A DNA stretch of 64,000 bases from Phaeotremella fagi (taxonomy: Eukaryota > Basidiomycota > Tremellomycetes > Tremellales > Phaeotremellaceae). Positions 33,270-46,500 of this stretch are shown here, one piece after another. Under the pieces are notes generated by a model that saw only the letters and a list, made by a program, of their open reading frames with translations, ran no database searches and had not been told where the DNA came from. Every line of letters begins with the position of its first letter. Position 1 is the stretch's first letter. Position numbers and translations under genes: made by a program. The stretch lies in assembly GCA_001599715.1 (NCBI GenBank), contig BCHU01000007.1, positions 501,586-565,585 of the forward strand. The letters run 5' to 3'.

Positions 33270-35846
33270 TTAATGAACTCCACCTGGAGCTGAGATCATT
33301 GCATCAGCCTCTTTCTCTTCGATACTGAGTGTGACTTCAGTTTCCCTGAATTTCCTTGCTGGGACATGTTGTTCAAAGAGAATATCCAGTTCTCTAAAGG
33401 TTCGACCTGGAGACGACGGATAGTGCATCAGTGTCGATTACTGTAATGACAGAGTTAAGAAAGACATACCTTTGCATTCTGGAAGACGGAAATAGGTCCA
33501 GATCAGACAGCCGACACATGAAACGAACTATTACACCTTATCAATGACTCATCCAGGTATGGAGACGTGAAACACTTACCCAGAAGAAACCAGCGTATCC
33601 CTTCCAATTCCAAGCTGTAGGATTGATCATATAAGTGTTCAAAATACCAGCGACGATTCCAACAATGTTATAAGTGATACGAGCCAATCCAACGGTTTTA
33701 CCGCGTAATCTTGTAGAAGAGACTTCTCCGACTATACAATAGGCTAATGGCTATTTTTTTCTTCTTGTCAGTTTGGTTATCGTTAAAAAATTAGCTGACT
33801 TACACCGACTGTGAAGTCGTAGGTGAATACCCATAAGAGGATAAGCGCGGCTTGACCCCATTTGGCACCTGGATGTGTTGAAGCTGGGACAGCGATGATT
33901 CCAACGAGTAAAAGGCTATATAACGAATTAAAATTAGATGATTAAAATATAAAGGAGGCAGTAGGGTTGACTCACAGTATGGAGAGAACTGTGAGACCAC
34001 CCAAATAGACTTTTCTTCGACCGAAAAACTAATTTTTGTCAGTGATAGATTAGAGTAGAGTAACAAGGGTGAGATTTACAGTCATGGTGATCCAACTACC
34101 ACATGTTCCAACGAACCCTATAGCATATTGTCCTAAATTGAACTTGAAGGAATCGGAAGTACTAAGACCAGCTTGAATTTCATTGTCAGCTTTTTGCATC
34201 CTACAGAGATGGGTCGACGACCTACCTTGTTCAAAGAAATATGTTCCTTGATTACCGAAAGATGAACCTGAAAGCACTTGGATTGCCCAACCGATACAAG
34301 CGATTTCAGTTCGACGAAGATCGGTTCCTTTGAAACAATCCTACAATGCCACGTCTCAGTTGGGGTTCAACTGCAGGTGGTATGGACAACTTACCCAATA
34401 GCTGACACCAGGAGCGTTTTCAAGTTCATGTTGATTAGTACGAACCTGTCGAATCAGTATGGGGTAGTAGATCTGATAAGATGGACCTACCATCATAGCA
34501 ACAGTTTTGTTTGGGTCGGCCCCTGATTTACTTAATCTCTGAACAGCTTTTTTGGCTTCTTCGAGTTTCCCTGAACGGACTAACCACCAAGGGGAGTCTT
34601 TGGAAATCCAAATCAGCGTTGTCGCTCATGCCTTGCTTGGATAAAGCCAAAACCTACCTGGGGCAAGAGTTGCAATGATGAACAACGGAACTGGCCAAAT
34701 CCATTGAATGGCAAATGGGATCTATTGAATATTAGGATTGTGTTCAGGTTAGATAACAAAGTGTTTACCTTGTAAGCCCATTGATCGGTTCTTGATTGAA
34801 CACCAACTAATACACCTGCAGCGATGAATTGCCCGATGACCCAACAAAGATTTACGTAGGTGGTGAGATAACCTCGAAGAGCTACTGGTGTAACTTCTGA
34901 TGCATATGACACAGCCGACTATGTGTTGTCAGATCGAGGTTAAAAGGTTTAGAGAGTTCCACTTACACTAGAGAATGCACCCCATGGTAAACCGCAAAGT
35001 AACTAGACACTCGAACTCAGCCTGTAACTCTATATAATCATTTGACCAACTCACCTCTCCAACGAAAAGGACTTGGATATTTGGAGCACTAACATCAGTA
35101 CCTGACCCTTTTACAGTAAACTCACAAGAAGACGATAAACACGAAAGCTGCCATCAAGACTAATGAGATTTGGATGGTGTGGCGATAACCATATCGATCT
35201 TGAAACCACGAAGCGAAGAAAATGCCACTAAGAAATTAGCTGGGGATGCTGAGCTTGGACCTACAAAATGTTTCCAACGGTCGAGGCTTGACCGATGGCT
35301 GTTTGCCAACTGAGATGTTGTTAGTGACGATTGATATGAAAGGGGGATTGCTTACGCTGGTTCGAGTTGATAGCCGTCGACATCGTTTCCTGAGTATACC
35401 CCGTATTTCTCTCTGATATCGTTAGTCCTGAAAGTGGCTGGTATTTACTCACCTGAATACTGGTAAACCGGTTATACTACCAAGAACTGTCGTTTGAGGT
35501 AAGCAAACAAGAAAAACAGGACTTCACGCAGTACTCACGCGCAGTATCGTATCCCTCCCTAAACAACAGGTCAATAAGATATCTTTGAAAGTAAAGAAAC
35601 TACACACATGATAATACAAAGACTGATGGCGAAAGACCAAAAAATGGAATTAGGATATAATTTGAAAGCACCACGCCAACCCAAAGCTCTTTCAGCTTCT
35701 TCCGCAGCGACAGCGTCTTTAAGGATATCTTTCCATTCTGCCGCACTGGTCTCTAGACCTTCTAATTGAACGTTATGATCGGTTCTGACGTTCTCAATTT
35801 GTTCAATATCACTTCTACCTTTCTCACTTATATCTAACTTTGACAT
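33270..35846 (-). CDS. MFS sugar porter, alpha-glucoside/maltose permease type
   Basis: A minus-strand gene with about a dozen small introns, starting at 35846 with a soluble tail ([18 protein letters not shown]...). The 12-helix sugar-porter fold shows [20 protein letters not shown], then [20 protein letters not shown], the family motif after helix six ([20 protein letters not shown]), and [18 protein letters not shown] followed by [20 protein letters not shown], typical of alpha-glucoside:H+ symporters such as MAL11-like permeases. It ends SAPGGVH. Plasma membrane. No glucosidase or MAL activator lies next to it, so the sugar is inferred from family only. Confidence 0.87.
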
Positions 35847-36762
35847 GATGGTTTATACTACTGTAATGGGTTGTACAACTAGACTTTGGTGTGCTTAAGA
35901 ACAAGAAATGGGGAAGAAAGAGTTTCACGATGACGTTCACACCACCTCTTTATACATTTCCATTTCCTTTTCGTGACGACTGGGAATAAGCCCTACGGTG
36001 AATTGAAAAAGTCAGGTGGGTCCCATTTTGGGTATTTCACAAATACGAATGATGACCTTTTCGCAGCGCTTCTAATAATTTCATCGTTCAGGAATGGTGC
36101 GCAATGAGACGCCTCCCACTTTATACCCCTAAGTAGCATATCACCCTTGGCCCCTCAGTTCCTCACTTTATTTAGCACAGGTTACATTGTGGGGCTCTCT
36201 GGAGGTATGCTTTAAGTCTATTTTTATCCTGACGTTTACGGAGATTTCACAGCCGTTTTTATCGGCAGGGAGACATACCCATGACACTAGTGGCTTGAAA
36301 GTGTGAAGTTTAACGAGGATTGCATCATTTCGGTTTATCTTCGGTTGGTCTTTCGATCCCAACGGCAAGGGTTATTCACTCTGCGTTGTTTGATTTCAAC
36401 TTTGTGGTGTGGGTGTCGACGTTGACATTCAGGTTTCATTTATGATACTAATTTGTAAATTGTAATTTGTAACTGTAACTTACTTGCAAACGGAGAGGGG
36501 CCTCACCGTCGGGCGGTTTATTGATATCCCATGAGAGATGGGGTGATTTGACTTGGCATTACGAACATGACTAGGTTTAAAAATACAGCTAACAACACAG
36601 AATACAGTAACTAACTAAGCGAGGTGAAGGTGACAAAGGTCAGGGTGAATGGTTCAAGAATTTAAGATATCTACTACTACTACAATGATGACTACCGTCT
36701 CCACACTTCTCACTCGTCGCCATCTCTCCTTCTTTCACAAGTTTACCACTCTCGTCCTACAC
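35847..36762. promoter_or_regulatory. Long upstream region of the sugar porter
   Basis: A 916-bp non-coding stretch. Near the gene are two TATA-like ctttata elements (about 35948 and 36119) and C-rich blocks (36105-36160) that could be carbon-source control sites; this is inference. The right part is the 3' flank of the next minus-strand gene. Confidence 0.4.
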
Positions 36763-37251
36763 TCATGGCATTAACCAACTCTTTTGAACCCCCATAGAAT
36801 CGCTGTTATCTAGTGAATGACCCATGTGTTCGACTTTCGGACCAATACCCAGACCTAAACCCGAAGCCGAATGTGATGATGAAGGGAAAGGGAAAGAACC
36901 TAATTCGCAAGCGTTAACGTATGGTGTAGGTGGACGGTGAATTTTGGGTGAAGCAGGTAAAATATCATGTAAAGATGACAATGAAAACGGAACAGATTTT
37001 CTGTGTTTATGACCTTTTTTGAATTCTTTTGGTTGGTTGATATCGCCCGTCGGGACAGGGGTAGTTTGTTGAAGATCAATGAATGAAGGTGTAGTGATGG
37101 GCGTGTTATGTTGTGAGACTATAATCTTTGGTGTTGGGATAACGGGGGTTTTCGAATTTTGGAATTCTTGTGGGTGAGATTTGAAAAATAAGAAGAAACA
37201 TATGGTCATCATCAAGAAGACCAGATCTAGGGTGACGGTGATGAGATCCAT
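36763..37251 (-). CDS. Small single-helix membrane protein, unknown function
   Basis: An intronless 162-residue protein. The N-terminus DLITVTLDLVFLMMTICFFL followed by FFK forms one membrane helix right at the start. The rest is a Ser/Pro/Thr-rich cytosolic or lumenal tail with a basic patch (KKGHKHRKSVPF). No family recognised. Order and codon use look coding; no paralogue nearby. Confidence 0.55.
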   Translation of the reverse strand: MDLITVTLDLVFLMMTICFFLFFKSHPQEFQNSKTPVIPTPKIIVSQHNTPITTPSFIDLQQTTPVPTGDINQPKEFKKGHKHRKSVPFSLSSLHDILPASPKIHRPPTPYVNACELGSFPFPSSSHSASGLGLGIGPKVEHMGHSLDNSDSMGVQKSWLMP

Positions 37252-37893
37252 CTTTAATTAAAATTGAATTTGGATACCTCGTGTTGATCGGTAGCTATAG
37301 CGGTATTTATGTTTTAGGGGCGTAACGTCGATTGTCGTAAAAGACCTTCACCTCGAGGCAGGACATGATAAGTGTTTCTTACCTCTTTGTATCAAAATTT
37401 GATGAACAACAGATTATCTTTCCGTTCATTAAAGACTCCCTCGGAGATCAGCATCAAAGGACGTTGAAACGTTATACTCAGACACTATTGTTTGTGGTAA
37501 AAGGAAACCGGGTGAGACACATTACCTTCCTTTGCATGTGTAAAACCTCGATCCGCGACGGTTGAAGGGATCAGATCGAGTCGTGGGAATGATAAACCTC
37601 CTTTGAATCAACAAAAGAGAGTATCCATCCCAGCAACCTCGCCACTCGGTAGCAATCACTTGAAATTCGTGTTTTAGCTACTGACCTCGTTGTCTTCCGG
37701 GAGTTGTTGTTAGATTCTTTAGACCATTTTGGTAATGTCTTGATCAAAACGTTCCCGGGTATGTCGGTGGATATGTAGTGATTATTGACTCTCGGATGCA
37801 TATAAATGTTGGGCAATGTCAGAAGTTCAATCTTTTCAGATCTTCCCCCCAGCTTTATTCGTTTCTTAGTCAGTTGCATACAGATATCCTAAG
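37252..37893. other. Divergent intergenic region
   Basis: A 642-bp region between a minus-strand start (37251) and a plus-strand start (37894). The 102-codon minus-strand frame at 37571-37879 is not supported by any motif. Confidence 0.45.
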
Positions 37894-38755
37894 ATGCCAG
37901 CAGATCCTCCTCCTCATACTTGGTGGGATCCGTTCACAACTTATCGTAAGTGGATCGTTCTCTGTCAGAGGTCTTCTAACCAAACTGATGTCTAGAATAC
38001 ATGTATCCCGATGAGAGATCTTGGCAGACTTCGTACGTTCACCACCCAGTCATTAAACGATGTTTCAACTCTCTTTAGGGATACAGATGACGAATGGATA
38101 AACTGGCATTTACAATCTGTAAGCGAAATAGCCAGGGAGTATCACATCACTGAGTAAAACTATGATATTTAGGAGATCAACATCTTTCTTGGACTGTCAG
38201 TGATCATTATGTACATCCATCGTCATGCTGATCGAACCTCGTTACTCTCTATCACAGACTTGGCTGGCCTAACACTTTAGCGGGAAACATGGTCAATATA
38301 ACACTTTCCGAAGGTTTCCCCAAATGGACTCATGTAAGTATGACTTGCTTCTATCATCTGCTAAACTGATTATCTGCAGGAATTTTGTTTTTGGTTCGAT
38401 AGGTGAATCTCGTTTTTTAAACTGTAAACTTCTATTAATCCGTTCCAAGGGATGTCACTACTGAAGAATGTGACGAGAGAGCTCTGTACACTGTCGGAGC
38501 TCTCCTGCAAGCTTATCATACTGACATCGTGAGTTTTGAGTCGAAGCTGAAGATGATACTGAAATTGATTAGGTGGACGACCATGGAGAGAACTATTCTG
38601 CGGCCTTTCTTCTCCCCTGCGCCAGAGCTATTCGAGAGGTAAGTTTGGGGGTTTGACCGAAGAGTGTTGATAGCTGGTATAGAGAGTTAGAGACGATCTG
38701 GGTACTCAACCTTGGGATGATGAGTATGAATGAAGGTGATGATGTTTTTGGCTAG
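37894..38755 (+). CDS. Small intron-rich gene of unknown function
   Basis: Assembled by eye from about ten exons; every junction keeps frame. Reads MPADPPPHTWWDPFTTYQ, then EYMYPDERSWQTSDTDDEWI, NWHLQS, INIFLGLLGWPNTLAGNMVN, EGFPKWTHEFCFWFDRDVTT, EECDERALYTVGALLQAYHT and DDHGENYSAAFLLPCARAI, ending MNEGDDVFG. About 165 residues, rich in Trp and acidic residues, with no signal peptide. No family recognised. Each exon is only 20-90 nt, so length-based gene finding misses it. It lies directly upstream of the telomerase gene on the same strand. Confidence 0.6.
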
Positions 38756-38916
38756 ATGGCTATGGGAACTTATGTATGAAACGCCAATTTCAGTTTGGTG
38801 AACCCTGAATATGTTTGTTTTCGTTGTTGATTTTTGTCGTTCTTATATCTTCTTTGATGATAATTCAATTTACATGATCATCAACCAATCGTTATGACTT
38901 GATCATCTCTGCGAAA

Positions 38917-41900
38917 ATGTCAACAGAGATTGACAAACTTATCAATCCAAATCCCAACATCCATCATAAGACACTTTCAGCGTATTACGCGAAGACAATT
39001 TCATTGAAGTATTATCTTCAGTCATCGATACCAAATTTCCAACAAGTCTTCCCATCTGATATCCAAGAGTTCAACGAGTTGATAGAAACCACTCTATGCT
39101 GTATCAGAGATTCTGAACTTGAGCTTGTCCTTCCTCAACCCGGACCTAATCATGGATCACAGCAGGAAGCTATTGATCGCGTCTTTCGAGAGATTGGTAG
39201 AAGAGGAAGGAAACTTGGTGAAGGAACTAATGTCTTGTTAGCTGGGAATAGGGTATGTTGTATCCTTACAACTATGCCGTATATGAACTTAGTTTACAGA
39301 ATCCCTCGACACATATAGCTATCAACATGAACAGACCTCAAATGGAGAATCGACATGCCAACAGTCCAAGTTCTATCCTACGAGGTTTATCATGGAAAAT
39401 CATTCGATCAAGGTGGGTCCAAGACTCGAATGTTCTGACTAGATTCTAGACTTGGGGATGCAGGATTTCGACACCTACTGATACACACCTCTCTATATCT
39501 ACCTATCGGAAACAATTGCTATATGCAATTAAGTGGTGTGCCAATATACGATTTGTACGATCTTGCCCAATCGACTCCAGCTCAATATCCTGGTGGGAAG
39601 CGGAAGGATCATTCAGATGGGTTAGTTTCACGGAAAAAAAGAAAATGTAGAAACTCGGTTGTCACGGATGAAGTCAAGGGGGTCAAGAAGTCGGAAACGT
39701 GAGTGACTTCTATCGAATATATACTAATCAAATCCATCAGTGCTGCTGAAATCTATATTACTCGCCAGATCATGTTCTACGGTCGACCCAATAAGACCAA
39801 CAATGGCAAATACGTCAGTGGACTACCTTCAAATCGTATGTCCAATCATAGTCAATTTATTGACATCAAAATCCAGATATTCTGAAGAAAATCGGAAGAT
39901 TCAAAAGATCAAACCCAGATATCAAGTCTTGCGTTACGATAATACACGCAATCTTCCCATCTTTGTTTTCGACTGTGTCTGGAGCTGGATTGGGGTCTGA
40001 TTGTCCGGATAATCTAAGGTTCAAAGGCAGTGATCGTAGATTGCTTGGTATGATTGGTGCGGTTAGGGAGTTGATCGTCAGACATTCAAGGACTGATTAT
40101 GGGAGCTTGTTACGAAGGTGTCTGGATAGATTGGTAAGTTTCCTTGAACGGGGTGAAGAAGACTGATGGTCGTTGTAGAAAGATACTGCTTCAGTGAATA
40201 CCTGAATCATCCCCGACGAGATATTTACTGATAAGTGCAGGATCACTTTCCCAAAATCTCCCTCCCTGCTTCTGACAGGTTCTTGACACAGACCTCGGTT
40301 GTTGGGACAACTTCTGGTCAGAATGGATTTTTTGATGATGTGAAGAAGGAGAATTTGGATCGAAAATTTGATGCAGAGATCGTTCCTCCGATCCTTGAAT
40401 CTGTCCCCCATACACAGGTTAGTGATTCAACCCTCGCGTCTGACAATCTAGGTCTGTAGATTTGTATCGACAGTCCTCCGATCGCTATTTACACCATCTA
40501 TCATTGGAAGTGAACACAATCTGAGTGTCATCGTAAAGCGTAAGTCGTGCTTACTCTCCCTTGCCAGTCATTAATGTGAATTCTAGATGCCCATACTTTT
40601 GTTCGCGCAAAACAATACGAAGCCATCAATCTTCATTCTTTGATGCAGGACGTCAGAGTGAACGATTTCACTTGGATTATCCTTGATCAGGAATCTGATT
40701 CGTCGGTGCCACCTCAAGAGATGATGAAGCGACGCCGTATGGTCGAAAAGTTCGTTCGCTGGATCTTTCAGGATTTTCTCGTACCCTTGTTGAGAGTAGG
40801 GCTGCTACCTCCATCATAGCTGACCTTACCAGAATTGCTTTTACATCACCGAAACCGCTGCGACACGTTATGAGACCATTTACTATTCTCATCAAGATTG
40901 GTCTATAGCTACCACGCCACATTATCGTCAATTGCAAGATAAACTTTTGGAGCCTCTTGACGAGGTAAGTTGAACTATTATCAACTGTCCCCAAATTAAC
41001 TTGGTGCAGAATGGGAAGCGACTGGCTTTGAGTGGACCATTAGGTGTTTCAGCTGTTCGTCTAATCCCCAAACCAGAAGGCTTTAGACCAATAGTCAATC
41101 TCGGGAGACGCATTGTGAGTCATGGAAACGGGTCTGATTCTTACTGGCAGTCAACTCAAAACATACCTGGAATGCCGAACCTTTCAACTGCCAAATATAC
41201 GACTGCAAATCAAATTTTGAGAGGTATACATCAAATCCTGACGTATGAGAAGGTGAGTTGTATCGTGAAATGTTACGAAGTGGACCTGACTTGGATTAGG
41301 ATCGACAACGTGGACTACTTCGATCTTCTTTGATGGGAACGAATGAAATTTTCGCACCTCTTCAAGAATTGAAACAGGAATTATCGACGATCCATGGGAA
41401 ATTGTTAGTCCGAAAATGGTCATCCAGCTGAATCAGACTGCAGGCCACGATTGTATTTTGTTAAAATGGATATCAAAGCCGCTTTTGACACTATCATCCA
41501 AGACAAGATGTTGGAAGTGGCTGAATCGATATTAGACAAGGTCAGTCTTCGTCTGATGCTGGTACGAGACGAACTCTGATGATTGAAAGAATTACGATTA
41601 CTGCGTTTTACTCTATTGTCTTCTCTTGCCTCCGGCGAGTAAAGCCTCTCAAGGATCCGCTAGACGATTATTCAAATCCAGGGCTGTTGTTGATGGTAAG
41701 TTGTCAGCGTACGTTCTCGCACTGACGACAGAAAATCAGTCGTCCGGTTTTGGGGACCACGCGAAAGAAATCGCTTTACCACTGAGAAATGCTGTTGTCG
41801 TCGATCTCGTGAGTTTGTCGTAATTGATGGCATATTGACCATCGCTTAGGTTAGAAGACGGCAGATTACGAGGGAAGCTTGCATGTCGCTTCTCAGAACA

Positions 41901-43230
41901 CACATCAAGAAGAATGTTTGGCAGGTTGGTCGAATGAAACATTTGGTCGAGCCATATTAACACGACGTATAGATACAGGACACCTTCTACAGGCAAAAGA
42001 CAGGGATACCGCAAGGGTCCAAATTGTCCAGTCTGCTCTGTTCATTCTTCTATGCCTACATGGAGAACGAACATTTAGCTTGGATACGTAAACCCGGTTC
42101 AGTAAGTCCTTTTTGGTAACAGTACTAACAACATTCAAGCGACTTATCCGATACATTGATGATTTCCTATTCGTAACGGATGATTACCATTTAGCCAAAA
42201 GATTCGTCAGAGTCATGGACGACGGTTTCCCGGAATACGGAGCTTTCGTCTCGAAAGGGAAGACGTTGTTATCGTTTGAATACGCTACAGGAAGTCAAGT
42301 GGCACCGATTTGTTTGGTACAAAAGGATGGGAGTTGTTGTATGTTCAAAATGTTTCAAGTTGATTTGAGCTGATGGCGGTGCCCAGTTTTCCCTTATTGT
42401 GGATTTTTGATCGATATGACTACTTTGGATATCAGTCTTGATTGGAATAGGGTTTTAGCGACGCGTGGGTGTGCTTGATTTTTCTTGGATCTGTTTGCTT
42501 AGCCTATGTAGCCGTTCGACAATCTTTTGCGCTGCGGAACAGTCGTCGTAGAGGATCGTCATTTGTAGGATGGTTCAGTAGGTGAGTAACCTGTCGCTGT
42601 ACTGAAACCATACTGATGAACGATAGACAATTGGAGAATAGAAACCATGTCGCCTACGTAAGTTATAGATGCTATGAATTGGAAGCAAGTCTGAATGAAA
42701 TAGCTCGACACGGTACATAATCAAAATACCATCGTCTATTTCAACATCTACATGAATTTCGCACTCACATCAATGAAAATCCCAATTTATTTCAACAATC
42801 AAAAGGGAATTTTGATGACTGATCAAAAAGCTAAATTCATTTTTGGTAGGTTCTAAAAGTCGCAGTGTACATGTGACTGAACAATGATAGATTCGATTCG
42901 TTTATCTGTGGAATATACTTTCAACGCGGGTCGAGCGAGGGTGTTGCATGCTTCCAGAAAATCAAAGAATAGTAGAGATCATTATAAGATTCAAAAATCA
43001 GTTTTCATTTTGTGAGTCATTTAACTGCGTAACTTTTTATACTAACCAATGACAAAAACAGTTTAGCAATGACGGCAGTTAGAAATACATTGTTCAACAA
43101 ATTCAGATTCAAAAGGGTTGTTCATTTACTTGATGTTCATCTTGATTACCGACAATATTATGGTATGAGCCGAAGATTTGGTGAAGTTTTCAAAAGGGCC
43201 CAAACGATTTTGAAAGATATTAGTCATTGA
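38917..43230 (+). CDS. TERT: Telomerase reverse transcriptase
   Basis: A single gene split by many short introns, starting MSTEIDKLINPNPNIHHKTL. The N-terminal TEN/CP region is SILRGLSWKIIRSRLGDAGF, then RHLLIHTSLYLPIGNNCYMQ, LSGVPIYDL. The RNA-binding region includes RQIMFYGRPNKT and SNHILKKIGRFKRSNPDI, followed by the reverse-transcriptase motifs: 1/2 (VRLIPKPEGFRPIVNLG), A (FVKMDIKAAFDTIIQDKM, catalytic Asp, 41460-41500), B' (QKTGIPQGSKLSSLLCSFFY, from 41993), C (RLIRYIDDFLFVT, 42140-42180) and D (EYGAFVSKGKTLLSFEY). The primer grip FPYCGFLID and thumb region (NAGRARVLHAS, RNTLFNKFRFKRVVHLL) end at 43230. All three catalytic aspartates and the motif order are intact, so it should be an active nuclear telomerase subunit. 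Confidence 0.92.
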
Positions 43231-43578
43231 TAGACATCGTTGCAGAGAATCTCGAAACTGTACAATGTTGTAGATAGGGAATACATTGATAGGTTGTTTA
43301 ACATTCATCATAACTTTCGTTTCGGTATTAAAGATTGTATGTATAAAATGTGATTTTGGGTTCGTTACAAGGTCGTAATATGGATAGAAGAAAACATTGA
43401 GGAAATAACATTAGGATTTGAAAATCAGGTTGGGGAGATGATGGCGATGTACAATAGATTACTTTTAGGGTGCGAAGGAAGAACAAGATGGAGGTTGATC
43501 GAAGAAGGAAAGGATATTAAAGCATCAAACATTAACTAACCAACAAGGTGATGAAAAATCCCCCGTAAACAAGACAAT
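43231..43578. terminator. Convergent 3' region of TERT and the AGC kinase
   Basis: 348 bp between the TERT stop and the kinase stop on the other strand; non-coding, A/T-rich. Confidence 0.4.
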
Positions 43579-46500
43579 TTAGATATCATCATAAGCCCAT
43601 ACAACAGGTGGAGTCCTAACCAATTCGACTCTAGGTGCGACATCAAGATGTCCAGGTTCCGAAACACTACTATGATTCGAAGTCGAAGAAATCTGTGATG
43701 ACCCACCACCACCACCACCTGAACGGACGTCCTTGTCCCGTTCTCGTTCAAGTAAAGAGCGAACACCGTTAAAAGATCTGGTCATTGAATTCGATAAACT
43801 CTTCTTGTTATGTTTCTTATCGATCGATTCGGACGATTTACTGAAGAAAGATCTTGTACGGGTTATACCCACTGGTTTGGATTTGGTTGATTTAGATCGC
43901 CTCAATCCATCTTTATTCGGTGAGGTCGATGAGTTTGTTTCTGTAGATATCAAAATTTCTTGTTCCTGTTCTGGTTGATCTTGATCTCGATTGGGTACAA
44001 CTACAGATTCAGACGTGTTTGGTAGAGGCAAATTCGATCCTGAACCGGTCTCCAAACCTAAACCAGAAGTTTGATTACCATCAGTATTAGGATCCAGATG
44101 AATATGGTTGATACCGGGATGACCATCCTTTTTATGAGGTCTTGGAAACGTCCTTAATTTCTCCAAAGCCCTTTTGGTACTTTCAAAAGATTTATTCGTG
44201 AACCCCCCACCACCGGGATGACCGTTTTTATCGTTATGTAAATGGATTTGATTCTGGCTGGATTTGGTTGGACTAGTTTCTCGTGATGATGAACTGTTTG
44301 ATGAAGCTTTATAAGATCTTCTCAGAGACGACAGAGCCATTGTCGAAGGTCTTCTTTTTAACGCTGAGACGAACCTGTTACTGAAAAATGACGGTGCCGT
44401 GTTGTGGATATAACCGTTCGGAGCTTCTGCCAATCCTTCACTATCGAGTTGTTCCCATTCCTCATCATCCAGTTGAGTTATCGTTCCATGTAATTCAACT
44501 GATAGTCTCGCCATCGGAATCGTATCCTCTGAAGGTAATCTTGGATGACGTCTGATGATTCTAGTAGGTGATCCGATACCTGGTGATGGGACTGAGATCA
44601 TGTCTGATACTGATAAACCACCAGCTGGAAGACCTTGGGGAAGGTTCTTCGTTGTCTCGTGCGAATGGCTGTAGCCATGTCTGATTATTGGAGTTGGTCG
44701 GGCGGCTTCAGGAAGATCTACAGGTTCGATCGTACTGGGTGATTTAGGTTTCTTCGACTCCGTCAAAGGTGGAAGGGGTGATGGGGCTAAATCGAGAATG
44801 GTCGGTTCAATAAGCGGTGTAGGTGGTTCAGATGCAGGGATGACATTGGTTTCTGTAATGACATCGGTGTCGGGAATCTCATGGATCGAATTCGTTTTTG
44901 GTGAATCTTTGACTTCCGAACCGATACCAGCATCTTCATCGGGCCCCTCTCCCAATATCTGATCCTCTGACGCTTCCCGAACAACCTTTCCAATAGATTG
45001 TGGACTCACACGTCCTCCATTAACCTCCTCATCTAAATCACCTTCATCCTCAGACCAATCCTTGGACCAAGCGAAACTTTCCAATTCCTTTCTAAATTTA
45101 GCTTGTTCAAAAGCATAAATCCCGTTATCGTTAAGAGGAGTTTTTTTACTATTCTGTTCGTGAGAGAAACCTTTTACTCCATGTGTCGACATGTCGATTG
45201 ACGGTGGTTCGTCTAGACATAATCTTGGGAAATACCTTGTGTTGTATTCTGCTGTTGAATGGATTTGTAGGCCGTGGGGGTCTTCGTACCCACCCTCACG
45301 AACTGTTTCCCACTCTCTACAAGGATTTCAATTTAGTATACGGGGTAAGTGTTAATAGCTGTACTGACATTTTTGAAAAGTATGCATGTTGTTTCACGTA
45401 TGGTTCTGTTAATCGCCACAGTGGATTCTTTTGCAACAACTAGAAGCAAAGATCAATATCGCCTCATGAGAAAAGGGTCACTCACGGAATCTATGAAATG
45501 CCATGTGATGGGATCCAGTCCATAATAGCTCGGCGGTCTTTTAGCCATCTGTGGTTCTGAAAACAACAAATCCCATGGGTCGCAAGTGATCCTATTCCAG
45601 AGAGCGGTCTATGGAATCAATCAGTTACTAGAGAGTTGTATCATCTACCTGTGGTTCATCCTCGTCTTTCCTGAACGGTGCTCGACCTATCATACATTCT
45701 AGTATGATACAACCGACTGCCCACCAATCGACTGCATAAGTGTATTCTCCTCTTTGCAAAACTTCAGGTGACTGGGATACCAAGTCAGTAAAGTCAATTC
45801 CATAAATACTGCAATCTCACCAAGTACTCTGCTGTTCCAACCTGCAACACAACCAGAGTTAGAAATGAGTCAAAACAGCTTGAATCACTCACAAAACTGT
45901 ACGCTCGATCAACAGTCAATCGTTCAACTCCATCCGAATACATTCTCCAACTTCCTAACCCGGCACCAGCCCAAACTGGAACGAGGGGATCATCAAGTGA
46001 AACCCCTATAGGTTCAGGATCACCTCTATAAGGGAATTTCCTGGATAACCCAAAATCAGCTAGAACAGCATGACCTCTAGCGTTGAGAAGAATATTCTCC
46101 GGTTTCAAATCACGAACGATGATTCCATGTCGATGACTAGGTTGATAAGAGAGTGATCTTATGGTTTGTGGACTTACAGATCTTCTAATCCTTCTACTAT
46201 ATCAGCAGCATAAAATCTCGTCCTGTGATGACCTAGAATCCCATCTTCCTCCATTTGAGTAGCTAAATCTCCACCGGGATAGAATTCCATCACTAGATAA
46301 AAATTCTCTCGATCTGTGAATGAATAATGTAATTTGGCGATAAAAGGATTATCAGGTTCTGAGATAGCTATTCGTTTGAGAATCGACATTTCCGTTAATG
46401 TATGTGTCAATTCGTCGTGTGATAAAACCGATCTTTTGGATATAGCTTTCATGGCATGGATGGTATTCGTTTTGGAATGTTTCACCAAAAGGACCTGAAT

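Noticed and set aside
38917..43230. A retrotransposon reverse transcriptase
   Set aside because: Motif order, the TERT N-terminal regions and the absence of gag, integrase, RNase H or repeats identify telomerase.
43579..45192. A separate 537-residue gene
   Set aside because: An in-frame intron links it to the AGC kinase C-terminal extension, so it is treated as the kinase tail.
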